64,000 nucleotides of DNA from assembly GCF_003664995.1 (NCBI RefSeq), contig NZ_JFHL01000007.1, positions 1 through 64,000 of the forward strand. The letters are read 5' to 3'. Numbering within the stretch: the first letter of the stretch is position 1; each line of letters begins with the position of its first letter. The notes beneath the pieces are model-generated. The model was not told the origin of the DNA and did not search any database. It worked only from the letters and a program-made list of their open reading frames with translations. The stretch comes from Mesotoga sp. BH458_6_3_2_1. GTDB lineage: Bacteria > Thermotogota > Thermotogae > Petrotogales > Kosmotogaceae. The position numbers and the translations under genes are program-made. Shown piece after piece: positions 7,559 to 17,345 of the stretch.

Positions 7559-9429
7559 GCAGGGATACTAGAGAAAAGGCAAGAGGCCCTCAAGGTCGTG
7601 GCGGCGGTCCGATGGGCCCCGGCATGATGAGCGGGGCAGAGAAAGCCAAAGACTTCAGAGGAACACTGAAGAAACTCGTTCAGTACCTCAAGAAGTACCA
7701 GATCCTGATAATCATAGTCCTATGTTTCGCGGCAGCCGGCGCTCTCTTCTCCATCATAGGGCCGAAGATACTTGGAACGGTGACAACGGAAGTCTTCGAA
7801 GGAATAATGGCCAAAATTACGGGAACCGGCGAAGGAATAAACTTCGACTCGATCGCCAGAACCATGTTGATCCTTCTAGGGCTGTACGTACTCAGCGCAC
7901 TGTTCATGTATATCCAGGGATGGATAATGTCGGGCATATCTGCGAAGGTCACATACAAATTCAGAGAGGAAATCTCTCAGAAGATAAACAGGCTTCCCCT
8001 GAAATACTTTGACAAGAGCTCCCAGGGCGATGTCCTGTCAAGGGTAACCAACGATGTCGACACCATAAGCAGAACGCTGAACCAGAGTTTGAGCCAGATC
8101 ATAACGTCCATCACGACCGTCGTCGGCGTCATCATAATGATGTTCTCGATAAGCTGGCAGCTCACGCTTATAGCCTTGCTAATACTGCCTGTCTCTATGG
8201 GACTAATCGCCTTTGTGGTTAAAATGTCCCAGAGATACTTCAAGAAGCAGCAAGAGTATCTCGGCAAGGTAAACGGCCACATAGAAGAGATGTACGGCGG
8301 CCACGTCGTCGTCAAAGCCTTCAATGGCGAGAAAAAGAGCATAGAAACCTTCGACAAACTGAACGTCGAACTTTACGACTCGGCCTGGAAATCACAGTTT
8401 CTCTCCGGCATGATGATGCCTATCATGACCTTCGTCGGCAACCTTGGATACGTTCTCATAACAATAATGGGCGGCTGGTTCGCCGTAAGAAAGATGATAA
8501 CGGTTGGCGACATCCAGGCCTTTATACAGTACGTGAGGTCGTTCACTCAGCCTATCGCCCAGATCGCAAACATCATGAACGTCTTCCAGCAGACGGCAGC
8601 GGCAGCCGAGAGAGTCTTCGAATTCCTCGAAGAGGAAGAGGAGATAACCGAGACCACTACCCCCGTTACAGGAGTCGATCATCACGGCCACGTCGTATTT
8701 AAGAACGTCAGATTCGGCTACGACCCTGAGAAGATAATTATAAAAGACTTCTCATGCGAAGTTGACAAGGGCCATAACATTGCCATCGTCGGGCCCACGG
8801 GAGCTGGAAAGACAACGATAGTTAAACTCCTGATGCGCTTCTACGATGTCAACTCCGGAGAAATACTTCTGGACGGGCATAACATAAAAGACTACACCCG
8901 GCACGACCTGAGAGAAAACTTTGGGATGGTTCTCCAGGATACCTGGCTCTACAACGCAAGCATCTGGGACAACATAAGATACGGAAGACTCGATGCAACA
9001 GATGAAGAAGTACTGGCAGCGGCTAAGGCTGCTCACGTCGACTCCTTCATCCACACCCTTCCAGACGGCTACGACCTCGTGCTGAACGAAGAGCAGACCA
9101 ACATCTCCCAGGGCCAAAAGCAGCTGATAACTATCGCCCGCGCGATTCTGGCAGACCCGAAGGTCCTAATACTCGACGAAGCAACCAGTTCAGTCGACAC
9201 AAGAACGGAAGCCCTTATCCAGCAGGCCATGAAAAACCTCATGAAGAACAGAACCAGCTTCATCATTGCCCACAGGCTTTCGACAATAAGAGACGCCGAC
9301 CTTATACTCGTCATGAACGAAGGCGACATCGTCGAACAGGGAGGCCACGAAGAACTGCTCGCACGTGGAGGTTTCTACGCAGATCTTTACACCAGCCAGT
9401 TCGAAAGCGACTTCGTAGAGGCTGTATAA
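7555..9429 (+). CDS. heterodimeric ABC exporter subunit, catalytic half (TM288-like)
   Basis: The partner half-transporter, 624 residues. It has a Gly/Met-rich N-terminal tail, a six-helix membrane domain, Walker A GPTGAGKTT (about 412-420), Walker B ILDEATSS with the catalytic Glu, and switch His in IIAHRLST. The signature reads ISQGQKQ instead of LSGGQ, as in TM288. That completes one consensus and one degenerate ATP site in the heterodimer. The ATG overlaps the previous stop by 4 bp and a terminator follows directly, so marR and both subunits form one operon. Likely substrates are drugs or lipids; none can be assigned. Confidence 0.9.
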   Translation: MSRDTREKARGPQGRGGGPMGPGMMSGAEKAKDFRGTLKKLVQYLKKYQILIIIVLCFAAAGALFSIIGPKILGTVTTEVFEGIMAKITGTGEGINFDSIARTMLILLGLYVLSALFMYIQGWIMSGISAKVTYKFREEISQKINRLPLKYFDKSSQGDVLSRVTNDVDTISRTLNQSLSQIITSITTVVGVIIMMFSISWQLTLIALLILPVSMGLIAFVVKMSQRYFKKQQEYLGKVNGHIEEMYGGHVVVKAFNGEKKSIETFDKLNVELYDSAWKSQFLSGMMMPIMTFVGNLGYVLITIMGGWFAVRKMITVGDIQAFIQYVRSFTQPIAQIANIMNVFQQTAAAAERVFEFLEEEEEITETTTPVTGVDHHGHVVFKNVRFGYDPEKIIIKDFSCEVDKGHNIAIVGPTGAGKTTIVKLLMRFYDVNSGEILLDGHNIKDYTRHDLRENFGMVLQDTWLYNASIWDNIRYGRLDATDEEVLAAAKAAHVDSFIHTLPDGYDLVLNEEQTNISQGQKQLITIARAILADPKVLILDEATSSVDTRTEALIQQAMKNLMKNRTSFIIAHRLSTIRDADLILVMNEGDIVEQGGHEELLARGGFYADLYTSQFESDFVEAV

Positions 9430-9461
9430 GCAAGAAAGAAATCATAATATCGAACAAACCC

Positions 9462-9486
9462 GGCGGGCCGCAGCCCGCCTTTTTCT
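9462..9486 (+). terminator. Rho-independent terminator of the marR-ABC operon
   Basis: GGCGGGC (9462-9468), a 4-base loop, GCCCGCC (9473-9479), then TTTTTCT. It is a perfect 7 bp GC stem with a T run, 33 bp after the stop codon. Confidence 0.9.
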
Positions 9487-9489
9487 ATC

Positions 9490-10400
9490 TCTGCAGTGCT
9501 TCGCTCTTCTGAACCAAGAACAAAGTTCCTACCTATGGAAGAACCGCTTGAACTTTCTATCTCGGAGAACGTTTGACGGATCAAGGATAACAGCTCTTAA
9601 TGCTCTTGATCTTAAATCCCCGCTTGAGCGGGGGGGACCGCTTGCGGTGGGGAGTGTTCTCTTGAAAGCCGTTGTACGTTATGTCCTTTTTTTCGCGTAA
9701 AGGGCAGAGATTCCAACCACCTTTTTCGGGCGAACAGCCGTTCGCCCCTACAAAAGAGTCGCATAATCGTCTGAAATTGTCATCTCGTAGCGCCTGCCCT
9801 GAAAATCTCCTGTTCAGGGATCCTGTTTGGGGGGTCTGCACAGTATCTCGCATCTAGGAGCCGCTGTACGATAAAGAACGTGAACCCGCTGAACGCTGGG
9901 AAGAGCCTAAAAAGAGCATTAACGAGAATTCGCTTCGCTCACGAGAAGACGAGAGCGAAAATAGGGACTGACCGGTTCCTATGGTCTGTCCCATTTTTCG
10001 CGGAAAACCGAGATCCTGGCCAGAAACGTGCCAGGATGACCTTAAGCGATGTTGTCATCCCATAATTCCCCCATGCCGTCATCCCGTAGTGCTCCTGTAC
10101 GGGATCTCGATCTTGCGAGACCCTAGACCCCACAACCCCAGACCCGGAACGTTCGGCGGGGAACGGGGCACAGATGACGGAGAACCGCTCTTAACGCTCT
10201 TCCAAGGACAGGTCCTTGCTCTTGGACGAAGTACGAAGGACGGCTCTTTACCCTCCGCAACGAAGAACCACATTACTGGAATGCAAATAATGGAGTCGCC
10301 ATCTATCGATGCAAACGGATCTGAAGTGAGCGTTCAGAACTTGAAATTACGATAACACTCTCATAGCCTGTTGAGATGATAGACGCATACCCTCTTGATG
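9490..10400. repeat. repeat field (R1, R2, R7)
   Basis: No gene is seen. Contents: CTTAAATCCCCGCTTGAGCG at 9611, an R7 palindrome near 9729-9749, R2 at 9779-9850, R1 at 9953-10000, the mirror R2 form (GATCCTGGCC...GCCAGGATGAC) at 10010-10040, R2 at 10080-10113, and an R4-like fragment near 10230-10295. Confidence 0.7.
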
Positions 10401-10403
10401 CTT

Positions 10404-10802
10404 CTAATCTCTTTTGTGAATAGCGCCCACTAACATTGCGGGACTCATCACTTTCGCCAAATCCTCGGGAAAATGCTTTGCATTCCCGGTAACGATAGGA
10501 GCATCGGAGGCCCGCGCAACTTCGACAAAAGGTAAATCATATAAATCAGGAAGTTTTATAAAGACAGGCTCAGGGCTCACAAAAGAACCTTCCCTGAGAA
10601 AGAAGTCCAAGAGCGAGCGGATATCATCGTTCGAGAATTGAAACCTGGGTCTACGTAAAACTCTCTCATATTCATCGATTATTCTTGCATCATAACAGGG
10701 AACGACGGACCTAGAAAGGATTGTATTCAATACAGCAGCAGGCTTACCGTATGGATTGATAAGCGCAGAGACAAGCACATTCGTGTCAAGCACTATTCTC
10801 AT
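10404..10802 (-). CDS. PIN-domain toxin (PIN_3 family)
   Basis: The 132-residue protein starts MRIVLDTNVLVSALI, the first acidic motif of PIN nucleases. It continues with DEYERVLRRPRF and the C-terminal DAPIVTGNAKHFP block of the PIN_3 'putative toxin component' family. Asp6, Glu45 and an Asp before PFVEVA are the expected metal ligands. Enzymes of this fold cut RNA, often tRNA. It follows its antitoxin gene with an ATGA overlap (10799-10802). The frame is intact. Confidence 0.85.
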   Translation of the reverse strand: MRIVLDTNVLVSALINPYGKPAAVLNTILSRSVVPCYDARIIDEYERVLRRPRFQFSNDDIRSLLDFFLREGSFVSPEPVFIKLPDLYDLPFVEVARASDAPIVTGNAKHFPEDLAKVMSPAMLVGAIHKRD

Positions 10803-11080
10803 CGGTCTTCTTGTCTGCTCTCCGTTATCTCCCTATCAATTTCCTCTGCAGATAGGCTATTAAGACCTAGCTTCAAAGACTGAAGTCGCATCCGCTCAAC
10901 TGCGAGCTCCGCCTTTGCCCGCGAAATCGCCTTCATCAAGAAGTCCAGATCCTCGTCAGCTCTTATCATTATTGCTTTGGGCTTGCCATTAACTGTTACG
11001 ATAACCTCGGATCCCTCATCGAGCGTTTCCCACACTGCTGAGGGATTGCTTCTCAAATCTCGAGTTGCGATATATTTCAT
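10799..11080 (-). CDS. Phd/YefM-type antitoxin
   Basis: The 93-residue protein opens MKYIATRDLRSNPSAVWETLDEGSEVIVTVNGKPKAIMI, the DNA-binding beta-alpha fold of Phd/YefM antitoxins. A helical, charged tail follows that would wrap the toxin. The start at 11080 has AGGTGGT just upstream; the longer frame to 11113 runs through that site and is unlikely. Regulation is probably through the ATCATACA direct repeats upstream. Confidence 0.8.
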   Translation of the reverse strand: MKYIATRDLRSNPSAVWETLDEGSEVIVTVNGKPKAIMIRADEDLDFLMKAISRAKAELAVERMRLQSLKLGLNSLSAEEIDREITESRQEDR

Positions 11081-11104
11081 GATGACCACCTCGTGTACAA
11101 ATAT

Positions 11105-11130
11105 ATCATACAATTAATCATACATTATAA
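11105..11130 (-). promoter_or_regulatory. promoter and direct-repeat operator of the Phd/PIN pair
   Basis: On the minus strand TTATAATG provides a -10, followed by two direct copies of TGTATGAT (plus-strand ATCATACA at 11105-11112 and 11117-11124, 12 bp apart). Binding here by the antitoxin would block transcription. No clear -35 is seen. Confidence 0.45.
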
Positions 11131-11134
11131 CATT

Positions 11135-11935
11135 CGAACGCCACTGGTTCCTCTTCTTTCACTTACCTAATATCGTCAGATAGTCCTCCTAGAGCAACAA
11201 AGGCCTGCTCAACGTTCTGAACATCGAGAAAGAGAATTGACGAGACGCTCGCTGCGCTCACGAGAGGACATCAGCGAAAATAGACACTGACGATTCTCCT
11301 AGCGTCCCATTTTTCGCGTACAACTAAGACCTTTTTCGGGCGAACAGCCGTTCGCCCCTACAAGAGAACTGCACAATCATCTGAAATTGTCATCGCGTAA
11401 AGCCTGCCCTGAAGCCTCAGTTTGTCATCCCGTGATGCTTTTGCACGGGATCTAACATTCAGAAACCGGTATACTCTTAGAAACAGAAACCCGTTGACCA
11501 CTGTAAGCGAAAATAGGGACTGACGAGATCTAAGCGTCTGTCTCGTTTTTCGCGTAAAACCGAGATCCTGGCCAGAACCGTGCCAGGATGACGCGAAGGT
11601 AGTAAGACAGTCATCCCGTGATGGTTCTGCACGGGATCTCATCTGACCGCGCAGTCGGAACTGGCCTCGCCGTAGGCGAGACTGGCCACCGAAGGTGACT
11701 GGCTTGCGTTAGCAGACTGGCTAATTTTTGCCCTGAATCCACTCAGATAGTCATCCCGTAGTGCTCCTATACGGGATCTCATCTCTTCAGTCTCGTCCTC
11801 TCTTTCTCTCTCCTCTTCTCGCTCTTTCGTGAAAGTGGAGTCCTTGAAGGCGCGCATGACTCTGGCCTCTTACATCATTTCCTACGGATTCCAAACGACC
11901 TCCTTATCACGGAGGCTTGACCCACATAATAGGGA
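11135..11935. repeat. repeat field (R1, R2, R3, R7)
   Basis: R1 lies at 11274-11318 and 11507-11554, R7 near 11338-11358, R2 at 11422-11455, 11610-11643 and 11751-11783, mirror R2 at 11562-11593, and an R3 fragment with linker ACTGGCC at 11652-11722. No gene is seen. Confidence 0.7.
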
Positions 11936-11940
11936 TATTC

Positions 11941-11959
11941 TATGGATCGGTAATCCATA
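11941..11959. promoter_or_regulatory. palindrome TATGGAT...ATCCATA upstream of ATPase gene
   Basis: A perfect 7 bp inverted repeat with a 5 bp spacer, about 40 bp before the start of the downstream ATPase gene. It may be an operator; no regulator is assigned. Confidence 0.3.
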
Positions 11960-11998
11960 AAAAGCAATCAAAGTGGTATCATTTACCTGGTGATGAAA

Positions 11999-13363
11999 AT
12001 GGATTTTTCGACAGTTGCATTTTACAATCCATGGTGGGACGAAAAAAGCAAGAATACAGACTTCGCTTTCCATCTAGTTGGCAAGTACGAGAGTAGCTCA
12101 TTCAAGAGAGACTACAATGGTTTTTTTGATCTTAGTGGAAATAACCTGTACATCGTCAGGGGCCCGCGTCAGATTGGAAAGTCTACTCTGCTGAAGTTTA
12201 CTATTGCAAACCTCCTGAAATCAGGAGAAAGACGCTCAGTGCTCTATCTCCCGCTTGATACAATATCCAAAGCGGATGAGCTCAGAAGCCTTTTGATTCA
12301 ATATCTTCAATTCACTAGAAACGAGAAAAAACGATATATATTCATTGATGAAATCACGATGGTCGATCAGTGGCAACGCGCTATTAAAGAGGTCCGAGAC
12401 AATACAGAGATGGGCAATGACTTCTTTGCATTATCTGGCTCCTCTGCAATTGACTTAAAGAGATCATCTGAAAGGCTTCCAGGTAGAAAAGGCCAAAGCG
12501 GGGGAGATATTCTACTTCTTCCGTTGACTTTCAGAGAGTACCTGAGCTGCAAGAAAGTTGAGGGACTTCCGAAATGTCAACCCGAGGACATTCTAAAAAT
12601 GGTCCCGGCAGACGCCTTTGAACTGCTCATTAAGAACGAAATTCTTAAAACTGAATTCTTCAACTATATATCTTCTGGAGGATTTCCCTCGGCAGTTGAA
12701 GCTTATGCAAAAGGTGAAAGTCGCGAGCCCCTAATAAGCACTTTTTGGGAGATCCTGATAGGAAACATAGAGAGGTATGGTCTTTCAAGAGCGAAGCTCA
12801 TCCAGATACTTACCTATGTCTCGACCAGACTTTCATCAAGGTTCTCCTGGAACAGTGCGGCAACCGAGACGGAAATAGACACAAAGACATTTCAAAAATA
12901 CGTTGAAGTACTGCGAATCGACTACTTACTCCTTACCCTCAAGCACATGGATCAAAAAACACATCTACCTTCAGAAAAGAAACAGAAGAAGATATATTAC
13001 TGCGACAGACTGATCTCAGATGTAGTCTCGCAAAAGCTTGGTCTTCAGCTTGAGAGAAGCGCAATACTGGAGAACATAATGACGACAAACTGCGCATTCG
13101 CTTTTGGAAAGAACCTTGACAATGGACTTGATTCGATTACTGACGTCGGTTACTGGTACTCAAAGGAAGGGAAAGAAATCGACTTGCTAGTAAATCACGT
13201 TCCGATCGAGCTAAAGTATCAGAACACAATAACCTCGCAGGATCTCTCGACCATAAAAAGACACTTCAAGAAGGGAATCATCCTTTCCAAGCATACTCTT
13301 GATCTTTCGGGAGATATAAAAATACTGCCTCTTTACATCTTCCTCGCGATTACTGGACAGTAA
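11999..13363 (+). CDS. ATPase with DUF4143-type C-terminal domain
   Basis: The 454-residue protein has an N-terminal AAA domain with Walker A GPRQIGKST (about residues 55-63), Walker B YIFIDEI and the ALSGSSAIDL sensor-like motif. The DUF4143 region follows. Near the C-terminus, EIDLLVNHVPIELKYQ matches the PD-(D/E)XK nuclease pattern. Such solitary ATPases are common in Thermotogota and archaea in many copies, and their biological role is unsettled. GGTG followed 6 nt later by ATG supports the start at 11999; GTG 11990 and ATG 11993 are also possible. It stands alone between repeat fields. Confidence 0.8.
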   Translation: MDFSTVAFYNPWWDEKSKNTDFAFHLVGKYESSSFKRDYNGFFDLSGNNLYIVRGPRQIGKSTLLKFTIANLLKSGERRSVLYLPLDTISKADELRSLLIQYLQFTRNEKKRYIFIDEITMVDQWQRAIKEVRDNTEMGNDFFALSGSSAIDLKRSSERLPGRKGQSGGDILLLPLTFREYLSCKKVEGLPKCQPEDILKMVPADAFELLIKNEILKTEFFNYISSGGFPSAVEAYAKGESREPLISTFWEILIGNIERYGLSRAKLIQILTYVSTRLSSRFSWNSAATETEIDTKTFQKYVEVLRIDYLLLTLKHMDQKTHLPSEKKQKKIYYCDRLISDVVSQKLGLQLERSAILENIMTTNCAFAFGKNLDNGLDSITDVGYWYSKEGKEIDLLVNHVPIELKYQNTITSQDLSTIKRHFKKGIILSKHTLDLSGDIKILPLYIFLAITGQ

Positions 13364-13374
13364 GTCTTCCGGGA

Positions 13375-13842
13375 TTACCCTCGGAAAAAATGAGAACTGA
13401 CAAATTCTCTAATGTCTGTACCCAATCAAAGAGCCGCTCTTCGCTGGTCGCTTAACGCTTACAAGAGCCGAGAATGAGGATATCCGAGAATTCGCTGCGC
13501 TCACGAGAGGACATCAGCGAAAATAGACACTGACGATTCTCCTAGCGTCCCTTTTTCGCATACAACCAGAACCTTTTTCGGGCGAACGGCCGTTCGCCCC
13601 TACAAGAGAACTGCACAATCATCTAAAATTGTCATCTCGTGATGAACCTGCACGGGATCTCTCCCATTCTCATCCGTCTCTCCCTCTCTCTTTTCTCTCA
13701 TGCTTCTTGACCAACAACCTGTACACGAAGTGTCGGAACGAAGAACAGCTCTTTTGCTCTTGTTCTCCAAGGACGGGTCCATGCTCCGGGACGAAGTACG
13801 AAGGACGGCTCTTCGCTCTGCAACTAAATCACTGCAATTCAT
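13375..13842. repeat. repeat field (R1, R2, R7)
   Basis: A degenerate R1 lies at 13384-13426, R1 at 13517-13559, R7 near 13580-13600 and R2 at 13631-13663, then an R4-like fragment. No gene is seen. Confidence 0.65.
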
Positions 13843-13890
13843 GATACAATTTTAATGAACATCTGCATATACGTAATTATGCAGGTGTTC
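13843..13890 (+). promoter_or_regulatory. promoter and 34-bp palindromic operator of AbiE module 1
   Basis: An extended -10 TG-A-TACAAT lies at 13842-13850. Immediately downstream, 13857-13869 (GAACATCTGCATA) and 13878-13890 (TATGCAGGTGTTC) are inverted 13 bp arms with one mismatch around an 8 bp spacer. The site covers the predicted transcription start. AbiEi antitoxins are known to bind inverted repeats in their own promoter. Confidence 0.6.
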
Positions 13891-13920
13891 GTTGAAAGTG
13901 TTGATAAAGAGGTGAGATTA

Positions 13921-14508
13921 TTGGACTCAACAAGGCACCAACTACCTCATAAGAAGATTATTAGAATAGATGAACTCAAAGAAATGGGATATAGCTTCTA
14001 TCGTATCAAGAAGCTTATCGAGGAGAATATCCTCAAGAAACTGACGCGCAAAAGCTATGAAAATCTAATCTACGAGGGAGATGAATCGGACTTTTACTAT
14101 GTCAATGCTTATGTGCCAAGGGGTGTGATCTGCCTGATTAGCTCGGCAATCTACTGGCAGCTTACCACAGAGCGTTCCACAGCAATAGACGTGGCGATTT
14201 CCAGGAGCGACAAGATTTATACGATGCCAGAGTGGCCTCAGATTCAACTTTACTATTACAGCAAAATTCGATACAATACCGGAATCGTGACTATTCGCGA
14301 AGACTCGAATCAGTTCTCCATTTATGATCCGGAAAAGACAGTGATCGACATCCTGCAATATCGGGAAAGACTCGGAATTGAAGTCGCAAAGGAAGTGCTT
14401 GTTCAGTATCTCGCAAAAAAAGATAGAAACCTGAACGGACTATACAGATATGCCAAGGAACTCGGCAGTTCAAAGATACTAAGAACCTATCTGGAGGTGT
14501 TGCTATGA
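13921..14508 (+). CDS. abiEi: AbiEi-type antitoxin (type IV toxin-antitoxin)
   Basis: From a TTG at 13921 the protein is 195 residues. The N-terminal winged helix reads IRIDELKEMGYSFYRIKKLIEENILKKLTRKSYEN. The C-terminal AbiEi domain includes VISSAIYWQLTTERSTAIDVAI-like and SIYDPEKTVIDIL segments, the latter diagnostic of the family. The upstream ATG at 13855 lies inside the operator palindrome and has no ribosome binding site, whereas AAGAGGTGAG precedes the TTG at the right distance. Such antitoxins repress transcription and counter the nucleotidyltransferase toxin without a direct complex. The end overlaps the toxin gene by 4 bp. Confidence 0.8.
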   Translation: MDSTRHQLPHKKIIRIDELKEMGYSFYRIKKLIEENILKKLTRKSYENLIYEGDESDFYYVNAYVPRGVICLISSAIYWQLTTERSTAIDVAISRSDKIYTMPEWPQIQLYYYSKIRYNTGIVTIREDSNQFSIYDPEKTVIDILQYRERLGIEVAKEVLVQYLAKKDRNLNGLYRYAKELGSSKILRTYLEVLL

Positions 14509-15422
14509 ACAAGGCAGCATCTGTAAAAGCCAGACTGAGAAATCTGGCCCGGAAGCAAGGCCGGAGTTATCAGGATCTACTGCAAATCTATGCGCTTGAA
14601 CGAACCATCTACAGATTATCCCTCTCTCCCCACAAAGACAAATTCACATTGAAAGGCGGGATCTTTCTTTATGCGCTATTTGAAGGGCGGTTCCCGCGAT
14701 CAACAACCGATATAGATCTGTTGGGGCAGAGGATCAGCAACGAAAAGGAATCTCTCGAGAAGGTTTTCCATGATATCTTCTCGGTAGATACCGACGATGG
14801 GATGCGTTTCGATCTGGAAAGCATGAACCTACGCACCATTGCAGATGCAAAACAATACCCCGGTACTCGAATAACCATTACGGCCTACATAGAGCGAACA
14901 AGATTATCCGTAACCGTCGATGTCGGATTTGGCGACTGTATAACACCCGAGAGGGTTCAGATGGAGTTCCCGGTACTGCTGAATGATCCGGAGCCGGTGG
15001 TCTTCGCATACTCAAAAGAATCGGTTATCGCAGAAAAACTTGAAGCGATAGCCTCGCTGGGTTTCCTGACCAGTCGCTACAAAGACTTCTACGACATCTT
15101 TTTGCTGTCCAGATTCTTTCATTTCAATGGCACAACACTGCAAGCCGCAATTGGGGAGACATTTAGAAATCGTGGCACACCGATGGAAGAGATCGTCGCA
15201 TTCGAGAAGCAATTCATTTCCGATTCACTCCATAAGAGAAGATGGGCAGCCTTCGCTAAAAAGAAAAACATTACGTTCGATACATCTCTTGAGGAAGTTA
15301 TGAGCCAAATCAAGAGCTTCCTAATCCCTGTACTTGAAGCCTTACAGAGAGATGAGATCTTCGCCTCGTACTGGGAGCCTGATGACCTAAGCTGGAAGTT
15401 CCGACGAGTGGGACAGAGGTAA
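14505..15422 (+). CDS. abiEii: AbiEii-type nucleotidyltransferase toxin
   Basis: The 305-residue protein of the AbiEii/AbiGii family shows motif I KGG at residues 50-52, the paired aspartates in RSTTDIDLLG (Asp69, Asp71), and the later EKLEAIASL...RYKDFYDIFLL block. AbiEii enzymes transfer nucleotides to target RNA (tRNA in studied homologues) and cause growth arrest on phage infection. ATGA coupling to abiEi and intact motifs suggest a working module. It differs clearly from the second AbiE toxin at 29846. Confidence 0.85.
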   Translation: MNKAASVKARLRNLARKQGRSYQDLLQIYALERTIYRLSLSPHKDKFTLKGGIFLYALFEGRFPRSTTDIDLLGQRISNEKESLEKVFHDIFSVDTDDGMRFDLESMNLRTIADAKQYPGTRITITAYIERTRLSVTVDVGFGDCITPERVQMEFPVLLNDPEPVVFAYSKESVIAEKLEAIASLGFLTSRYKDFYDIFLLSRFFHFNGTTLQAAIGETFRNRGTPMEEIVAFEKQFISDSLHKRRWAAFAKKKNITFDTSLEEVMSQIKSFLIPVLEALQRDEIFASYWEPDDLSWKFRRVGQR

Positions 15423-15424
15423 GA

Positions 15425-16750
15425 GGTTAGAGTTTAGAGGTAAGAAAACCAAGATCTTTTCGCTCTTCACGTCTGTTTTTCGCGCCATGAATCGAGATCC
15501 TGGCCACAAGCATGCCAGGATGACTTGATATGCTTTCATTCCGTATTAAATGTGCCTAAATCCACCCTCTTCTGTCAATCCGTAGAGCCTGCCCTGAAAT
15601 GCCTCAGTTTGTCATCCCGTGATGGGTCTGCACGGGATCTGGTCTTGAAAACATGGCACGGATAGCGAGCCTGGCCAGGCGGAGCCTGACTGGCCTGCGT
15701 CAGCAGACTGGCTCCCAAATGCTCCTACGGTCTGTCACATTTTTCGCGTAAAAGGCAGAAATTCCAACCAGGACCTTTTTCGGGCGAACGGCCGTTCGCC
15801 CCTACAAGAGAACTGCACAATCATCTGAAATTGTCATCCCGTAGCATTTCGAATGGAAGACTAACGAACTCCTGACATCTGTCCCCGTCCGTTCCGCCTC
15901 CGGCGGGAGACATTTGCAGGTTCACCGTAAACGATTCTCCCCACTCCGCCCGAGCGAGAGGAGCAAAAGATATGCTGCACAGGAAGAACGTGAAGAGCCG
16001 GTAGTCGATCCTCTTGATCAGTGATCCAATTAAGAATCATGCACTTCTTGTAGGGGCGAACGGCTATCCGCCCCTACGAGAGAACTGCACAATCATCTGG
16101 CATTGTCATCTCGTAGCATTTCGAATAGGGTACTGACGGGCTCCTGACGTCTGTCCACGTTCGTCCCCGTCCGTTCCGCCTCCGGCGGGAGACATTTGCA
16201 GGTTCACTGTAAACGATTCTCCAAACTCCGAGCGAGCGAGAGGAGCAAAAGATATGCTGCACAGGAAGAACGTGAAGAGCCGGTAGTCGATCCTCTTGAT
16301 CAGTGATCCAATTCAGAATCATGCACTTCTTGTAGGGGCGAACGGCTGTTCGCCCAAAAGCGTACTGATAAGGGAACCGAATAGGGGACTGACGCGCTCC
16401 TGACGTCTGTCCACGTTCGTCCCCATCCGTTTCGCCTCTGGCGGGAGACATTTGCAGGTTCACCGTAAACGATTCTCCAAACTCCGAGCGAGCGCAGCAA
16501 AAGATATGCTGCACAGGAATAACGTGAAGAGCCGGTAGTCGATCCTCTTGATCAGTGATCCAATTCAGAATCATGCACTTCTTGTAGGGGCGAACGGCTG
16601 TTCGCCCAAAAGCGTACTGATAAGGGAACCGAATAGGGGACTGACGAGCTCCTGACGTCTGTCCACGTCTATTCGAATAATAGAGTCCCTATTTTTAGAA
16701 GCGAGCAGGATGACCTAAAGTCAAAGACCCCTGCCTCGAAAATACGTTCT
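15425..16750. repeat. repeat field with R6 triplicated in tandem
   Basis: Mirror R2 lies at 15495-15526, R2 at 15609-15642, an R3 fragment at 15655-15715 and R7 near 15781. Three R6 units follow at about 15840-16046, 16103-16331 and 16370-16579 (spacing 282 and 256 bp), each ending in an R7 palindrome. They match 3706-3922. Minus-strand frames through R6 encode a repeated peptide but have no ribosome binding site, so I treat them as chance frames. Confidence 0.75.
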
Positions 16751-17200
16751 ATTTTCCCATATGATCCAGATAGCGAAACAAGTTCGTGACGGATCTTGAC
16801 GCTTTCTACAACGTCCTCGGACGACGTGGACCGTCGACGGTCAAGATTATCAATTCTCTTCTTCTCGCGAGCGGAGCGAGAGTCTCATCGTGCTTTTTCT
16901 CGATACATTCTCTCTTGTGCCCGCAAAGCGGTACTGAAGGTGACTGGCTTGCGTCAGCAGACTGGCTCTATTTTGCCTCCTGGTGCGTAAGCGCCAGCAT
17001 CACTTCCCGACGCAGTCGGCCTCACTTCCCCGGATGATCCTGCGGGCATCACTTCCTCTCGTCAGCGAGCCTCACTTCTACAAAGGTTCTTCGCCAGCGC
17101 TGCGTCCCGGGATGTACTTCACGGCCTTGCGTCTAGCAATTCTTGTCGGAGGACGGAGAACTGATGACGGTTGACCTGAGAGGCTCCTTGCGAAGCAGCC
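16751..17200. repeat. R5 copy D followed by an R3 hairpin chain
   Basis: R5 copy D covers 16751-16968; R3 units with linkers TCACTTCC and TGCGTC run to about 17145. Together with the upstream part this forms a duplicate of 4025-4660, with local insertions and stem changes. Confidence 0.7.
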
Positions 17201-17312
17201 TCACTTCTTGAATTAACCCTCGCCGTTTCGGTGTTTCACGGACCTGCAAGAGTATGCAAATTCTTGAGCAAATGCTCAGTGACACTCACGTGTGTTAATT
17301 CGTCATAGTGAT

Positions 17313-17321
17313 TGATATAAT
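17313..17321 (+). promoter_or_regulatory. extended -10 promoter (TGATATAAT)
   Basis: TG-A-TATAAT lies 25 bp before the TTG start of the HipA-like gene, with AGAGGAGGT between. No good -35 is seen. Confidence 0.5.
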
Positions 17322-17345
17322 TTTTGTTGAGTAAGAGGAGGTATT

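Noticed and set aside
16074-16574. Minus-strand frame through the R6 tandem (MILNWITDQEDRLPALHV... repeated)
   Set aside because: A chance frame in tandem repeats: it runs through R7 palindromes, lacks a ribosome binding site and resembles no family.
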